Source of the DNA: Avena insularis
Lineage: Eukaryota > Streptophyta > Magnoliopsida > Poales > Poaceae
Reading direction: 5' to 3'
DNA length: 64,000 nucleotides
NCBI GenBank assembly: GCA_023614405.1
Contig: CM042687.1
Location: 240,772,292-240,836,291, forward strand
The notes beneath the pieces are model-generated. The model was not told the origin of the DNA, made no database searches, and saw only the letters and a program-made list of their open reading frames with translations. A program made the translations under genes and the position numbers. Below, one piece after another: positions 45,262 through 57,878 of the stretch (its first letter is position 1; each line of letters starts with the position of its first letter).

Positions 45262-46846
45262 TGAAATTGATGACCCTGCGACGTATGAAGAAGCGATGAT
45301 GAGCCCGGATTCCAACAAATGGTTAGAAGCCATGAAATCCGAGATGGAATCCATGGATGAAAATCAAGTTTGGAACTTGGTGGACTTACCTCACGACCGA
45401 AAGGCCATTGAGAATAAATGGATTTTCAAAAGGAAAACTGATGCTGATGGTAATGTGACCGTCTATAAAGCTCGACTTGTCGCAAAGGGGTTTCGACAAA
45501 TTCAAGGAGTTGACTACGATGAGACATTTTCTCCCATAGTGATGCTAAAGTCAGTTAGGATTATGTTAGCAATTGCTGCATATTTCGATTATGAGATATG
45601 GCAGATGGATGTCAAAACCGCTTTCCTCAATGGCAATATTGAAGAAGAGTTGTATATGATACAACCAAAGGGTTTTGTCGATCCTAAGGATGCTAACAAG
45701 GTGTGCAAGCTTCAGCGATCCATCTATGGACTGAAGCAAGCATCACGAAGTTGGAATCTCCGCTTTGATGAGGTGATCAAAGAGTTTGGATTTGTCCAAA
45801 CATATGGAGAGGCTTGTATTTACAAGAAAGTGAGTGGGGGCAATGTGGCATTTCTGATATTATATGTCGATTACATATTATTGATCGAAAATGATATAGA
45901 TCTTTTAAACAGTGTTAAAAGTTATCTAAACAACAAATTTTCAATGAAGGACCTAGGTGAAGCATCATACATATGAGGCATAAAGATCTATAGAGATAGA
46001 TCTAGGCGCCTAATAGGGCTATCGCAAAGTACATACCTTGATAAGATTTTAAAGAAGTTTAAAATGGACGGAAGTAAGAAGGGGTTCTTACCTATGTTGC
46101 AAGGAAAGACATTGAGGAAGACTCAAAGTCCGGCTACGGCGGAAGAAAGAGAGATAATGGAGAAAGTCCCCTATGCTTCGACCATAGGCTCTATAATGTA
46201 CGTCATGCTATGTACAAGACCGGATGTGGCACATGCTATTAGTTTGACTAGTAGGTACCAATCGGATCTAGGTTCGGAACACTGGATAGCGGTCAAGAAT
46301 ATCCTTAAGTACTTGCGAAGAACTAAGGATATGTTTCTTGTGTACGGAGGTGAAGAAGAGCTTGTCGCTAAGTGTTATGTTGACGCAAGCTTTGACACCG
46401 ATCCGGATGACTCTAAGTCTCAATCCGGATACGTATTTCTCATGAATGTCGGAGCGGTTAGTTGGAGGAGTTCCAAACAACTAGTGGTGGCAGGATCAAC
46501 AACAGAGGCCGAATATGTTGCTGCTTCGGAAGCGGCTCAGGAAGCGGTTTGGATGAAGGAGTTCATATCCGAACTAGGTGTGGTTGCGAGCGTGTTGGAA
46601 CCAATGGTGATCTATTGTGACAACAATGGTGCCATTGCCAATGCTAAAGAACCAAGGTCTCACAAGAATTCCAAACATATTAAGCGCCGGTTTCAGTCCA
46701 TCCGTGAGCATGTCAAGGATAGAGATATAAAGATTTGTAAAGTACACACGGATCTCAATGTAGCAGATCCATTGACTAAAACTCTCCCTAGAGCAAAACA
46801 TGATCAACACCAGAACTCCATGGGTGTTAGATTCATCACTATGTAA
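45246..46846 (+). pseudogene. Copia RT and RNase H (catalytic Asp lost; TGA stop)
   Basis: RT starts with DEIDDPATYEEAM, then WNLVDLPHDRKAI, KARLVAKGFRQIQGVDYDETFSP, WQMDVKTAFLNGNI and YGLKQASRSWN. The catalytic motif reads LYVDYILLI where copia RT has YVDD, so one catalytic Asp is Tyr. A TGA at 45974-45976 follows SYI, after which the frame continues GIKIYRDRS. RNase H is intact in wording: CYVDASFDTDPDDSKSQSGYVF, STTEAEYVAASEA, IYCDNNGAI and KHIKRRF. The frame ends at 46846. Confidence 0.9.
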
Positions 46847-46866
46847 CTAGATTATTGTCTCTAGTG

Positions 46867-46878
46867 CAAGTGGGAGAC
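46867..46878 (+). other. Polypurine tract of the copia element
   Basis: CAAGTGGGAGAC directly before the 3' LTR start TGAAGGG, the usual form in Angela/BARE-type elements. Confidence 0.85.
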
Positions 46879-48533
46879 TGAAGGGAATATGCCCTGAGAG
46901 GCAATAATAAAGTGTTTATTATGTATATTCCAAGTATATGATAGATGTTTATTTTGCATGCTATAATTTTATTAACATGGAAACATTAATACATGTGTGT
47001 TTAATAAACAAACAGAAAGTTCCTAGTTATGCCTCTCTCATAAACTAGCTCGTTGATTAACAAGATGATCAAGGTTTCCTGATCATGGACATTGGATGTT
47101 GTTAATAACGAGATCACAACATTAGTGTAATGGTGTGATGAACATTCATCCGAAATATAGCATTACGATCAAATTCATTGAGTTTATATTGCTACAACAA
47201 CTTACGAAGTGATCCTAATCCTTAGACCATGAGATCATGTCAATCACTAACACCGGAAGAGTTTCTTGATAACATCAAATGTCACACCATAACAGGGTGA
47301 TTATAAAGATGGGTTCAGAACTAATAAAGTGTTATGTTGAGGCCCATGGATAGAGAGTGGAATTTGTTCATCCCGATGACGGATAGATATACTCTGGGCC
47401 CTCTCGGTGATATCACATTCGTTATCTTGCAAGCAAGTGATTTGATCACTAGAATGTTATATCACCGGAACGAGAAAAGAGTTCATGTCAGTAACGAGAT
47501 CAAACTAGGTATGGAGATACCAATGATCGAATCTCGGACATGTAATATATCATGAAACAAAGGGGTTAAGATACTAGCGTAAAAGGTTCCGACGATCACA
47601 AGAAAGTCATCGCTGAATGTGTGGGAGTCAGTATGGGTCTCCAGATCCCACTTCTGATTATTGATCTGAGAGGGGTCTCAATCATGTCTGCATTATTCAT
47701 GAACCGTAGGGTGACACACTTAAGAGACACCGACATCCAATTGGAGCAAAAGTTTCATGCTGGAAAGAATAACAAGCGCAAGAATTTATTTCACTAGATA
47801 CCGAAACAGGTTTTCGGGTGAAATTGCAGAAAGTGTTTTTGCATGTGAAATGAAATACTAGAAAGGGGTTATATGTGAATGTTTGTCATTAAAGTAATTG
47901 ACAAAATTTTGAATAAATAAAAGGAGTTTTATTTAATGAGAGTTTGCATTAAATTTGGTGGAAATTTAATAGTAATTTTGAGTGGGATTTTGAGTGGAGG
48001 GAATTGAAAGGATTTTGTGAGTGGAGTGTCCACCCACATGAATGAGGGGAGGACAAGGCGGCAGCCCCCATGCGCCGTCCACCCCCTTGGGGTCCCCCCT
48101 CTCCTATAAAAGGCACCCCCTCCTCACTTCTCACTCACACCTCCTCGTGAAGGATCTCTCTCCCCCTCTAGAATTTATTCCCCATGGTCTCGGACTAGCG
48201 AGATACATGTTCCTGGTGTCTATTCGGCAAGAAAGAGTTGTGCTTCCGCTGCATCGCTGGAGCGAGGAGGCGGAGGTTGCTCGGTGCCTTGGACGTGTGT
48301 GCGAGGACAGATGCGCTGTTGATTTGCGGCGCTAGGACTTCCTCTCGGTCTTGAGATCGGCAAGAGACCGTCTACATCAACAAAGAGTTTAACTCGTTAA
48401 GCTTTGTCGGTCTTCAAGGGTATGTTCTCTACGGATATACATCCGCCCGTTGTTTGTATCTAGTAGATAGATCTTGGTACATAGTTGTTCCCATCGTAAG
48501 ATTTTTTTTGTTTTCTATGCTGCGAACCCTACA
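46879..48533 (+). repeat. 3' LTR of the copia element (1655 bp)
   Basis: Same termini as the 5' LTR; TATAAAAGG at 48105-48113. It keeps a segment at about 47605-47785 that is missing from the 5' LTR. Ends GCGAACCCTACA before GTTTT. Confidence 0.92.
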
Positions 48534-48538
48534 GTTTT

Positions 48539-49391
48539 GTGCATCATATTTCCCTGCGAGTCCATCTCCATGAATGATAAGCGAGAGATTTAGCGGCGTC
48601 GCGCTTTGCGTCTGGGCTCATGCTCTTAAACCGAGAGCGACTTTTGTGGGCGGCGTATCCGCCATTGTCCTTTGAATAGGACCTGTCGATTGAGGAGCGT
48701 GCAGTTTGTTGGGCGCTTGATTCGTCGACTGCCTTCCAATGCTGCTCAAGCATCTTGTGCTGTATGACTTGTCTATTGTGCTACATTACAAGGAGCCAGT
48801 GGTAGCCCATCAGCATGTCGTGTGAGGCATCCATTGGCAGGGGGTTGCCTCATACAACATCTCTGACTCTTTCCCATTCAGCGTCTTTGAGGGTCGTTGT
48901 TGGCAGCATTGGGAGCCTACGGGTCGGTCCCGTTGCCATCGTTGTCGCAGACGATGACTACGCACATGAAGCGATGAGTGAGGTCATTTTCCCACAACTC
49001 TGAGATCTAGAACCGTAGGTTCCTTCCTCTGTTGGCAGGTCACAGAGGATGGAGTTGCAGAAGCTGCTGCTATCCGTGTCGTACGCCAGCATGGGTACAT
49101 TGAGTGCGCCAATTGGCGATATCCATGAGGTAGGTGTGATATCCAGCAACGTCACCCGCTCAGGGAGGTGGAGAATGCTGATCTGGCTGACTTGGAAGCA
49201 TAGGGTACCAAGCATCATATCGACTCTGTCTCCTACGGAGTCAAAGTCTAGGCGGGTTGTCAGCGAGTGGACGGTGAAGTCGATGGTGCCAAAGATGTGA
49301 TTCTTCGTCACAGAAGAATCGAAGGTCGTGGTTGACCGTACCGTCACGACCACAACATCAGCATCCCCAGTTCCCATAGATAGCACCAATT
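48539..49391 (-). mobile_element. Tat-type element: leader and extra open frame
   Basis: The minus strand holds an open frame 49389-48958 starting MVLSMGTGDADVVVV right after the PBS, and a shorter frame 48753-48544 (RSRFKSMSPDAKRDAAK). I recognise no domain. Their place between PBS and gag suggests leader/gag N-terminal sequence. The PBS-like TGGTGCTATCTATGGG is at 49388-49373 on the minus strand; it is not the Met-type PBS used by the other elements. Confidence 0.55.
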
Positions 49392-49861
49392 AACGAGAGT
49401 TCGAATCATCTATGGCCATTGTTATGGGATTGGGTTTTGGAGAAGGAGGGGACGCTGGAGATCGCCGAACAGCTAGCTAACAAGTAACACGAAACACGAG
49501 ATTTACCCAGGTTCGGTCCCCCGGCAGGAAACCTTACTCCTACTTGTATCCTCTTGATTAATGGCGAAGCCGAAGGTTACAGGGGTGCGCTGATGTGATC
49601 TTGCAGTGTGTATGCTAGGGTTGTGGATTGTTCTCCTCGGCGTGCCCTCCTGGCCTTTATATAGATAAGCCAGGTCCTGGGGGTAGGTCGAGTCGGTTAC
49701 AAGTTAGGGTTTTTCCCTTTGAGTTTCTAACTATAGCTAGCCATGTTTATCAAGGAGTGGTTTCGTTCTTGGGCTTGGGCCATACAAAATCCTCCTAGGC
49801 TTCGCAATCAAGGGTACACCATCTCATGGGCTTCTGTTGGGCCGGACCGGGTAGTGTAACA
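49392..49861 (-). repeat. 5' LTR of the Tat-type element (about 0.47 kb)
   Basis: Minus strand starts TGTTACACTACCCGG at 49861. CTATATAAAGG (49655-49665) is the promoter. The phrase CCCAGGTTCGG is on the plus strand near 49510, a common LTR feature of this lineage in grasses. It ends just before the PBS; the exact 3' end is uncertain. Confidence 0.65.
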
Positions 49862-50710
49862 TTAGGCACCCATAGGGCATACCCATGTCATATAGATATG
49901 AGTAGAATGCCATGAATATATATGAGAGATATCACCCAAGGTGTGGAGCCATAAAACTTGCAAGATGAAAAAAACAATAAGATATGCAAGGGAAATCCTT
50001 ATTCGATGAACTAGAGATTGTTATGATGATAACCACAAGCTCTAGATCCTCTCATGTACAAGATCCAAATAACAACCAAGCTAGATGATGCTATGTATGC
50101 AAAGGTTTGATCTCTCTCTGAAAGATGCGATCGAGTCACTCACTCGAGATCCCCTCTTGATATAATGACTATCTACCTAAACTCGGTATCTCAACTAAGA
50201 ACACGAGACGGGCAAACGAGAAACCCTATCAAGATCAAACCTTTGCCTTGAGCATTCCACTTGATCTTGATGTAGACCGTCTTGTCCTTCTCAAGATGGA
50301 ACATCTTTCTTGATTGCTCTTGCTTGCTCTTTCTTGATGAAGACTTGCAAATTGCTTCCCATACTCTATGGGAAAAACTATTGATGAAAACCTTTCTTGA
50401 TTGCTCTTTGAACTTTTATTCATCACTCCATGATCACCGAGGATGGGAAACTTCAAGCATTATATCTTCTAGAGATGGCACATCTTGAGCATGCCCTTCT
50501 TCATTCCTTCTTGACGTTGATCCATATTGATGCAACTCTTTGCGCTTGCCTTGATCAACCTTCAAACATATTCATCTTTCAACTTCGATACCATCACATG
50601 GCCCAAGCGATGCCAATGGACAAACCTACAAGTGAAACTCAATTTACTCATTAGTCCATAGGGATTGTCATTAATTACAAAACCACACATGGGGCATACA
50701 TGCCCTTACA
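49855..50710 (-). mobile_element. Probable solo LTR, minus strand (about 0.86 kb)
   Basis: Minus strand starts TGTAAGGGCATGTATGCCCC at 50710 and ends GGTGCCTAATGTTACA at 49855. The TGT...ACA termini and the opening phrase fit a grass LTR. Flanks (GTAGT, GAAGT) agree only partly and the left end overlaps the Tat LTR terminus by 7 bp. The repeated phrase CTTTCTTGATTGCTCTT occurs twice inside. No gene is seen. Confidence 0.5.
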
Positions 50711-51232
50711 GAAGTGAGTTAGGGTTAGAGGGGGAGCCGGTACTTGAATGAAATTTTTGATGGTAGGGCGGGGATAGAGTATGTCCAATTTTCGAACCCG
50801 CGAGCGTGATTTTGCATAGGAGTGTGACTCTAAAATTGCCCAACCAGTGTGACTGCCACCGGGACCCAAGTTTTGAGGTCCCACACCGTAGTTGGTTGGT
50901 TGAGTTTGGGTGTTCTATTTTTGGGTACATCCTGCTCTCTTCTTTATCAAAAAACTTAGTATAGTACGCATCGTTGTAATAGATTTTAAATTCATAGTAT
51001 CCATGTATATTTAATGTACTGAAATATGGATACAATAAAAAATTGACCAACACTTGTATTTTATTTTATTACTATTTGTATCGAAATATTGATAGAATGA
51101 GAAAGTTTTCATATTCATGGAAAAAAGACCATTTTTATTTCCCGAGTGCCAAGAATATAAGGGTTACATAAGACCAATGTTATGTGAAACCTTCACGTGG
51201 TTTAATGTTATGTGATATAGTTGCAAGGAAAA
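50711..51232. other. Unassigned sequence
   Basis: Mixed sequence between the probable solo LTR and the tandem repeat. It contains no sustained open frame and no termini that I recognise. Confidence 0.5.
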
Positions 51233-52330
51233 ATACCAAACTTGGTATATTGATTGCATCTAAAAAAACATTCTCGGAAATGAACTATCATGTTCGAGGT
51301 CGCATGGCTTTTAGGTCAAAACACTAATGTTCTGGCCAGAATCGCGGCATAGTTTGTGATAATGTGCTCATATTGTGCACGCATGTGCATATTGGGATGC
51401 CGAACAATGTTGTAGGAGGAAGTTTTCCTTTTTGTCACACAAAAAGGTGTTTTCCATTTTCTGAGTGCCAAAAACGGGGCATTTTGTGAAGCAAGGATAA
51501 AATGAAAGTTTCAAAATGGTACCATCCCATTTTTCAAAAATACTATACCACCTTGCATGGAGTATGTATTAACTGGGGTATCTCAAATCTTTCCGTCCGT
51601 CCGAATCGCCAGGAAGTGGATCCGATTTGAACTACTGGTTCATGATGTTTTATTAGAGATCCAATGAAAGTTTAGCAAGGCTCAACCCCTATCTAAAACC
51701 TTCATGCCCACCGTTTTGACCTTAGTTTGAAATGGGCATAAGATAATCAAAAACATTCGAAAAATGTAAAACCTTCATGTGGTGTCATAGTTTGTGACAT
51801 AATTACAACGAAAAGTACCAAACTTGGTATACTGATTTAAGTTCAAACAAGCAATGTTATGGCCAGAATCACGACATAGCTTGTCATAATGTGCCCATAT
51901 TATGCACACATGTGCATATTGAGATGGCGAAAATGTTGTAGGAGGAAGTTTTCATTTTCACCACACAAAATAGTTTTTTTTATTTTCCGAGTGCCAAAAA
52001 TAGGGCATCTTATGAAGCAACCATTGAATGAAAATTTTGAAATTGGACCACCCAATTTAAAAAAAACTAGACCACCTTACATGAACTATGTCTCAACCGT
52101 GGTATCTCAAACATTTCCGTCCATCCCTCGTGAAAAAGACAAATTCATGCCGATTCTGTAGGAAGTGGGTCCGATTTGAACTACAGGTACATGATTTAAT
52201 GCTTATGATTTTTAAACAATCATTTTTATGATCACAATATGTTGTTTTATCAGAGATCCACTGAAATTTTAGCAAGGCTTAGTCCCTAGACGAAAAATTT
52301 CAAATTCAAACCCCTATTGTCAAAACCATG
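51233..52330 (+). repeat. Tandem satellite-like repeat, ~0.53-0.60 kb period
   Basis: Landmarks recur: TACCAAACTTGGTAT at 51234 and 51816 (582 bp apart), AATGTGC-CATATT at 51361 and 51888 (527 bp), and AGCAAGGCT at 51674 and 52271 (597 bp). About two diverged monomers are visible. The second one is also the start of the duplicated segment and matches window positions 1-430. Confidence 0.7.
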
Positions 52331-52719
52331 ATTAAAAATCTCTATTTACACCTATAAGGTTTTATATAAAAAATATGTCCTTGTATATTTCCTGGAAAGT
52401 GAAAGTTTTCCATAATGTACTAAAAATATTCTCTAAAATTTAAAAACTTCTATGAATTTTGTTTGAGTCAATTTGGAGTTATGAATGAAAAGATATAAAA
52501 GAGTTTAGAAAATAATAAAGATAAAAAATAGTTGGAGGCGCCCTGCTGGGAAAACCCACCAGCTAGATGGTCCAGCCCAGCAAGCCATGCGGCACAAGGT
52601 TAGCCCAGAAGTACGCCGAGCAGCCTCAGGTCGCGGCCACCGCATCTCGAGGCCCAATCCCACTAGCCAAAAAATGCTATTACACTTATACATCGCATGT
52701 GCTTATCTATCAACGAACA

Positions 52720-52800
52720 AAACAATGGTGTAGTGGTTAGCACGCGTCCTGTATGGTGTCATGGATTGAGGGCGTAGGTTCGAGTCCCACCCTCACTACC
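52720..52800 (+). repeat. tRNA-derived, SINE-like head (copy B)
   Basis: Copy of 828-905. The A-box half reads GGTGTAGTGGTTAGCAC, closer to a tRNA-Val A box than copy A, and the B box GGTTCGAGTCC is at 52777-52787. Confidence 0.5.
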
Positions 52801-53049
52801 GTCTTCCTTTTTGGATTTACTTCCCGTCGAGCGATGCCTACTTGTCGATGGTGGGGGCCTGCATGGGTCCTGTGTGATGTTGGTGGTGTGTCCATGGACA
52901 TGTGGGTTGGTGGGGGAATGGACAAATGGGTTCCATGACACGTGGACAGAAATGACACGTGGATATAATACGCATGCAAAATTTGACAAGTGGATATGAC
53001 ACATAGTTGAAATTGGTTAGTTAATAGTCTGGTACGTTTCAACGAATCA

Positions 53050-53504
53050 AGTATTAGAAGTCACGACCATTTAAATTGGTCATATTAGCAAAAAATTAAG
53101 GTCATAGACCAGTATTGTCTATGTTATAACCTATTGGTGTAATCAAATTATGATCTTCCTAACAAAAAAGGTTGTTGTTTTTCAAGGTTTGGACCCTCCC
53201 AAATTGCCTACGATCATTTGGTTTAAATTGTTCATAGATCTATGACCAAAAAAGTCATGGTCATTAAGAAAAGTTCACTAGTTGACAAATTTCTTGTAGT
53301 GGTCATAGACAAGTGATGTCTATGTTATGACCAATTGATGTAAGGAAGTTATGACCTTTATGACAAAAAAAGTCATAGTTTCTTTAGGATTTAGACCCAC
53401 CCAAATGGCCTATGACCATTGGTTTGAGATGGTCATAGATCTATGACCAAAAAAACTCATGGTCGTTAAGAAAAGGTCATTAGTCAGCACATTTCTTGTA
53501 GTTA
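53050..53504. mobile_element. CACTA-like terminal fragment (copy B)
   Basis: Copy of 1150-1591. TTTCTTGTAGT ends the two units at 53290-53301 and 53492-53503, 202 bp apart. Confidence 0.45.
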
Positions 53505-54600
53505 ACCAAGACAACCATGCATAGAGAAAGGCTACAATAATTCTATAATTAGAGTATGTATTACTATATTTTCATAGATAGGTATTCAGTTCTGAACTTA
53601 TTATAATATCACTCAGATATATGATACTAGCAGCTAGTATTGACATGAACAACCGCTCATACAAAAGAAATTCTGTGGAAACTTCACTAGCTATAAAGAA
53701 AAACTTCTGAACCCCATACCTATTTGCAAGAAGAAAGGATTTTGTTGCATACATATACACCAAACTAAACCTTTTTTGACATTTGACCAAGATCAAAAAT
53801 TGCGATCTATTTGTGCTTACAAACCTATAATGGAATTGCAACGAATTTCTTCCATAAAGGAATACTATTATTTGTGGCATCATCACTATGAGATTTACTT
53901 GTACTAGAGGGATCCAAACTCATGTTCTTGATGGGATTTGGCCTCCTAACTCTCTAGGTGATGTCGCGGATCGATTCGAGCAGTCAATCTTTCACTCCTC
54001 GTTTGCTCCTCCAATCGTGCAGGCCTTCTCCCTGGATCCTCTTCCTCCTGGAACTCGTCTACCCCCCTGCATGGTGCTAGTTCTTGGCTCGTCAGGGGGT
54101 GGAAATTCTCGATCTATAAGATGTTCTTCTAGTTTGGTATGTGCTATGATGGTGTGCAACAATATTAATTGGCCACAACCCCTGAAGGCAAGTGCACTGC
54201 TCTCGCTGAATATTTATATTTGAAAGCTAATGTAGCTAATATCTATAAATATAACGCCACTAGATATTTAGCTCTATGTACTTAAATTGGGTACCTATAG
54301 TTTGTCTATGAAAGGACAAAAGTAAATTAAAATATTTACCCCTCTGCAATTACAATCTTGGCAAACAGAGGCAAGTAGATATGTAATATTAATAAAAATA
54401 TTTTTTCTCATGCACCTCTCTTCTTTAGAAAATAACATCTTTGTTTGGAGACCTTATTTTTGGGTGTTTAAATTAGAGACAAAGATTGTCCATTCTAGAG
54501 TGATATATCTCTTAATTGCATTTTTAGGAACCAAAATAAATGCATGCTATGCTCGTGATGCACATTAACAAACCCTATTAAGGTTTACCTAAAATAGGCA
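53505..54600. other. Intergenic, no supported gene (copy B)
   Basis: Copy of 1592-2683. The plus frame 53888-54223 is open here but broken in copy A, so I do not call a gene. Confidence 0.5.
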
Positions 54601-57600
54601 TGTTACATGCCCCAATCCATAGGAATCTCTGCTAAATTTGGTGTAGTGACCTCAGATCGATAAGGATTCTTAGTCGCTGTGATTTACATGCTAGTCTCTA
54701 GATCAATAGCTAGAACTCACAGTCGATGAATATCATGTAAAACACAATATCATTATTACACGAATAATCCAGAGTATAATATATTACAACCTTGCATAGC
54801 TTTTATCTAGCTCAAATAAAAACAGCGGAAACTAAAATAAATCTTGGGTTCATGAACGCCTCGGGATAGTTCAGTGAAGACCCGCAATCCTAGCGCACCT
54901 TCCAGCGATCTCCAAAATCTGCACATAAAATGTGCAACCAAACGAGTTGGTCAATACTTTGGATGTATTGGCAAATTACACCATGAAGAAAAAGACTTGG
55001 CTGTCTCTACATGCATAGGCTAACAAAGGCTTAAGGTTTATTTGCATAAAGCCAATTTTTCTTAAGTCAAGAAAAAGAGAGAAAATCTTTTATCCTAATT
55101 TGTAAACATTTGATAAATAATATATGGTCAATTAGATAGCACTGGATTTCACCAGGCTACCATCTTTCAACACAACACATGGAGTACACCATGCAATTAA
55201 AAATCCCATTTATGGATGATTCCATGACCATAGAGTTTTAGTTTTAGAAAAGAGAGAGGAAATCCTTTAGAGGGTCCATCCTTTAGACTCTCAAAGTTGT
55301 TATTTTCCGTGAACACGGCTGATCGATCAGGTTGATACTCTCGAGAGTTTGTACACTTTACCCACAATCCATGATCAAGTCCTTTTACAAACAAGACCAT
55401 GGCGAAGCTTTCCCTTAGTAGGCTCTCTACCCGGTTCCACGGGAGTCAAAACTGTGGTACTCAGGTGAGGTTTCCCACTAAGTACTAGGCCAAGACAGAG
55501 CCCATGTGTATTTTAATTGCACTGGAAGCTTCTGAATTCTGAATCATGGCAGACTTCTTTGATCCTGGGAGGTGGAGGGCACAAGCAGAGCCCATCCAGG
55601 TTACTTCCCCTACTAGTCGATCTAGAAAGACAACTTCGCATAGAGAAAAACATAGTTTTATTTTGAAGTAGATTTGAGGAGAAAAACTTGCACTCATACA
55701 CAGAGCTCTTATAATTAGAAAAAATTCTGTCTTTCGAACCCCCATTAGTTTTTTCACATATATAGCATAGCACAAGCATAATACTTAGAAAATTCAGGAG
55801 AACCTAGTAGGAGTGGAAATATTCCTAAGTATAAAGCTACGCATGGCATACTACAAAACAGCATAGCATATGTAAAATATTTCTCTTCTACTAAAAACAT
55901 CCTACTCATGCATACTACTATTTTGAGGATCATCAAAACATGCATAGTAGTAAAACTGGGACAAGAATATGAAAAAAGGTGTAACTTTCCTTAATAGTTG
56001 TTGAAGTCGTTCAAACACTCGCTGAAATTACAGACGGTGCACTCCTCGCAATATATCGTTCAAACAATTGCATCCATAAGTAATCACACAATCATAAATA
56101 AATGCACAAATGCATGCATGCAGAAATGTTTTAATGCAATAGAGTATTTGTTTTATTAATTGATTGCCATTATTGGGTTTTTTAGCAGATCTAGTATAAA
56201 TCATGTTCTCATTGTTGAATTAAATTTAGATCTAAAGATCTATACATGGAGGGAATTAATACGAACCAATAGAAATTTGATTCACCCTAATCGAAGTTGT
56301 AGATCTTTTCTTATGATTTATTTAGTATTTAATACAGTTTAAATCACTTAAATGATTTGAATTTTCAAATATTAGATCTAAAATCAGATATGTATATACA
56401 CGATATTTTGAATCCAGGGACATAGTATTCATATTTTTCTGATCTATAAATAATTTACTATGGATTTAATACTCTAAAAGATCATTAACCCTATTTAAAA
56501 TATCACAGTAAATATATAGATTAAAGTTTAGATCTAAATCCCTATTATTGTTCTACACAATTTTACGAATCCATAGATATATTATTTGATTTTTTTGGCC
56601 AAGTAGATCTTTTAATATGAATTTCTAAGATCTATATATTTTCAGCAATTTCTAAATCAATTTTTCTTAAAGCGTGTGAGCTAACGGCACGTGGCGGCTC
56701 CTGATTGGCCGAGCTAGATGACATGGCGCTGACATGGACGCTAACTAAGCGTTGTGCCACACGTAGCGATGCCACTAGACGGCACTCCTTCGATCTAACA
56801 ATCTAATCTTGGTTGTTCACTCCAGATCGGACGGACAAGAGAGGTGGCGGCTTACCGGCGGCGGCAATCGGCGGTGACGATGTCGGTGAGGCGTAGATGG
56901 AGGCCAACAGTGATGTTGTAGTGGCTTCCCGAGGCGTCTAAGTGGATGACGAGGCGTGGCTTCTCCTCACGGTCTCTCCATGCTATAGGTGTCGCCCTTC
57001 TCCTCGAACAACTTCAGACATCGGCTGTTTCCTCGAACTCCGACGTGACTCCGACGAGGAATTACGGTTGCTCCCGCGTGCTATAGATGGGGAAAAATGG
57101 CCAGGAGGAAGTCGTGGTCCAAGGGGAAGAGATATGGAGGGAAGGAAAGACTGGGGAGAGACGGTATCGATGGGAACCTCGAGCCACGAAGCTCGATAAT
57201 GGCGGTGGCGGTGGTGTAGATCGATTCAACTTTGGCTAGGGTTTTCGAGGGAGTTTCAAAGGGGAAAAGGCTGTGGTGTAGGGGATTTATATAGGGAATA
57301 TTTCTTGGGTGAGGGGCGGCGAAAATCATCCAGAGAACGGAGGGATTCAGTCGGTTCGGGAAGAGTTCGTGTCCTTCACGAATAGATGATGGAGGTTGGG
57401 GATGGCTAGTGGGCCCGACGTGTTAGAGAGAGAGAGGGGAGAGGGAAACGAGGCCGGCTGCTGCTGGGCGATGGCAGGATGCTCTGCTGATTACTGCTGC
57501 TGGCAGCCCGTTAGAGGTAGTATCGGGCTGGCTCAGGCTAGCCCGTTAGGTAGGGTAGTTAGTTTATTATTATTACTATTATTTTTCCATTTCATTATTT

Positions 57601-57878
57601 ATTCATAATTTTTTCATAGTAAATCAAAATCACATGATTTTGGTCTCCAAATTTTTTTAAAATTCCGCAAATCAACTTAGGAGCATTAGAAAACTTTTAT
57701 TTAGTTTAACATATCATATATTCAATTATCTTAATAACCCACTATTAGGAACATTAGTAAAATCGAATGGGGTTGAAGCTACGGTTTTTTGTTCAATTTA
57801 TTTTACATGAATGCAATGCAATGCTAGAGAATAGATGCAAATGCAAAATTTCCCAATTTTCAATATTGGGATGTTACA
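54601..57878 (-). mobile_element. Long LTR, solo type (copy B)
   Basis: Copy of 2684-5871, 3278 bp. Flanks AGGCA and TTTGG are the same as in copy A. The minus-strand TATA TATATAAATCC is at 57284-57294. Copy B has about 70 bp extra near 57470-57550 in the GC-rich block. Confidence 0.65.

Larger units (their letters stand above)
30792..48533 (+). mobile_element. Angela/BARE-type Ty1/copia element, complete but inactive, with nested insertion
   Basis: The LTRs start TGAAGGGAATATG and end AACCCTACA. The order PBS, gag, protease, integrase, RT, RNase H, polypurine tract is that of Ty1/copia. Flanking GTTTT at 30787-30791 and 48534-48538 is a perfect target duplication. It lies inside the Tat-type gag/leader. 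Lesions include frameshifts in gag and before RT, stops in integrase and RT, and altered residues in the protease, zinc knuckle and RT catalytic motif. A 9.5 kb composite is inserted in integrase. Confidence 0.93.

Noticed and set aside
50235..50654. Short frames between 50235 and 50654 on both strands
   Set aside because: They lie in a probable solo LTR with internal repeats; no protein family is recognisable.
53888..54223. 111-codon plus-strand frame in copy B
   Set aside because: Copy A has the corresponding frame broken, and no domain is recognisable.
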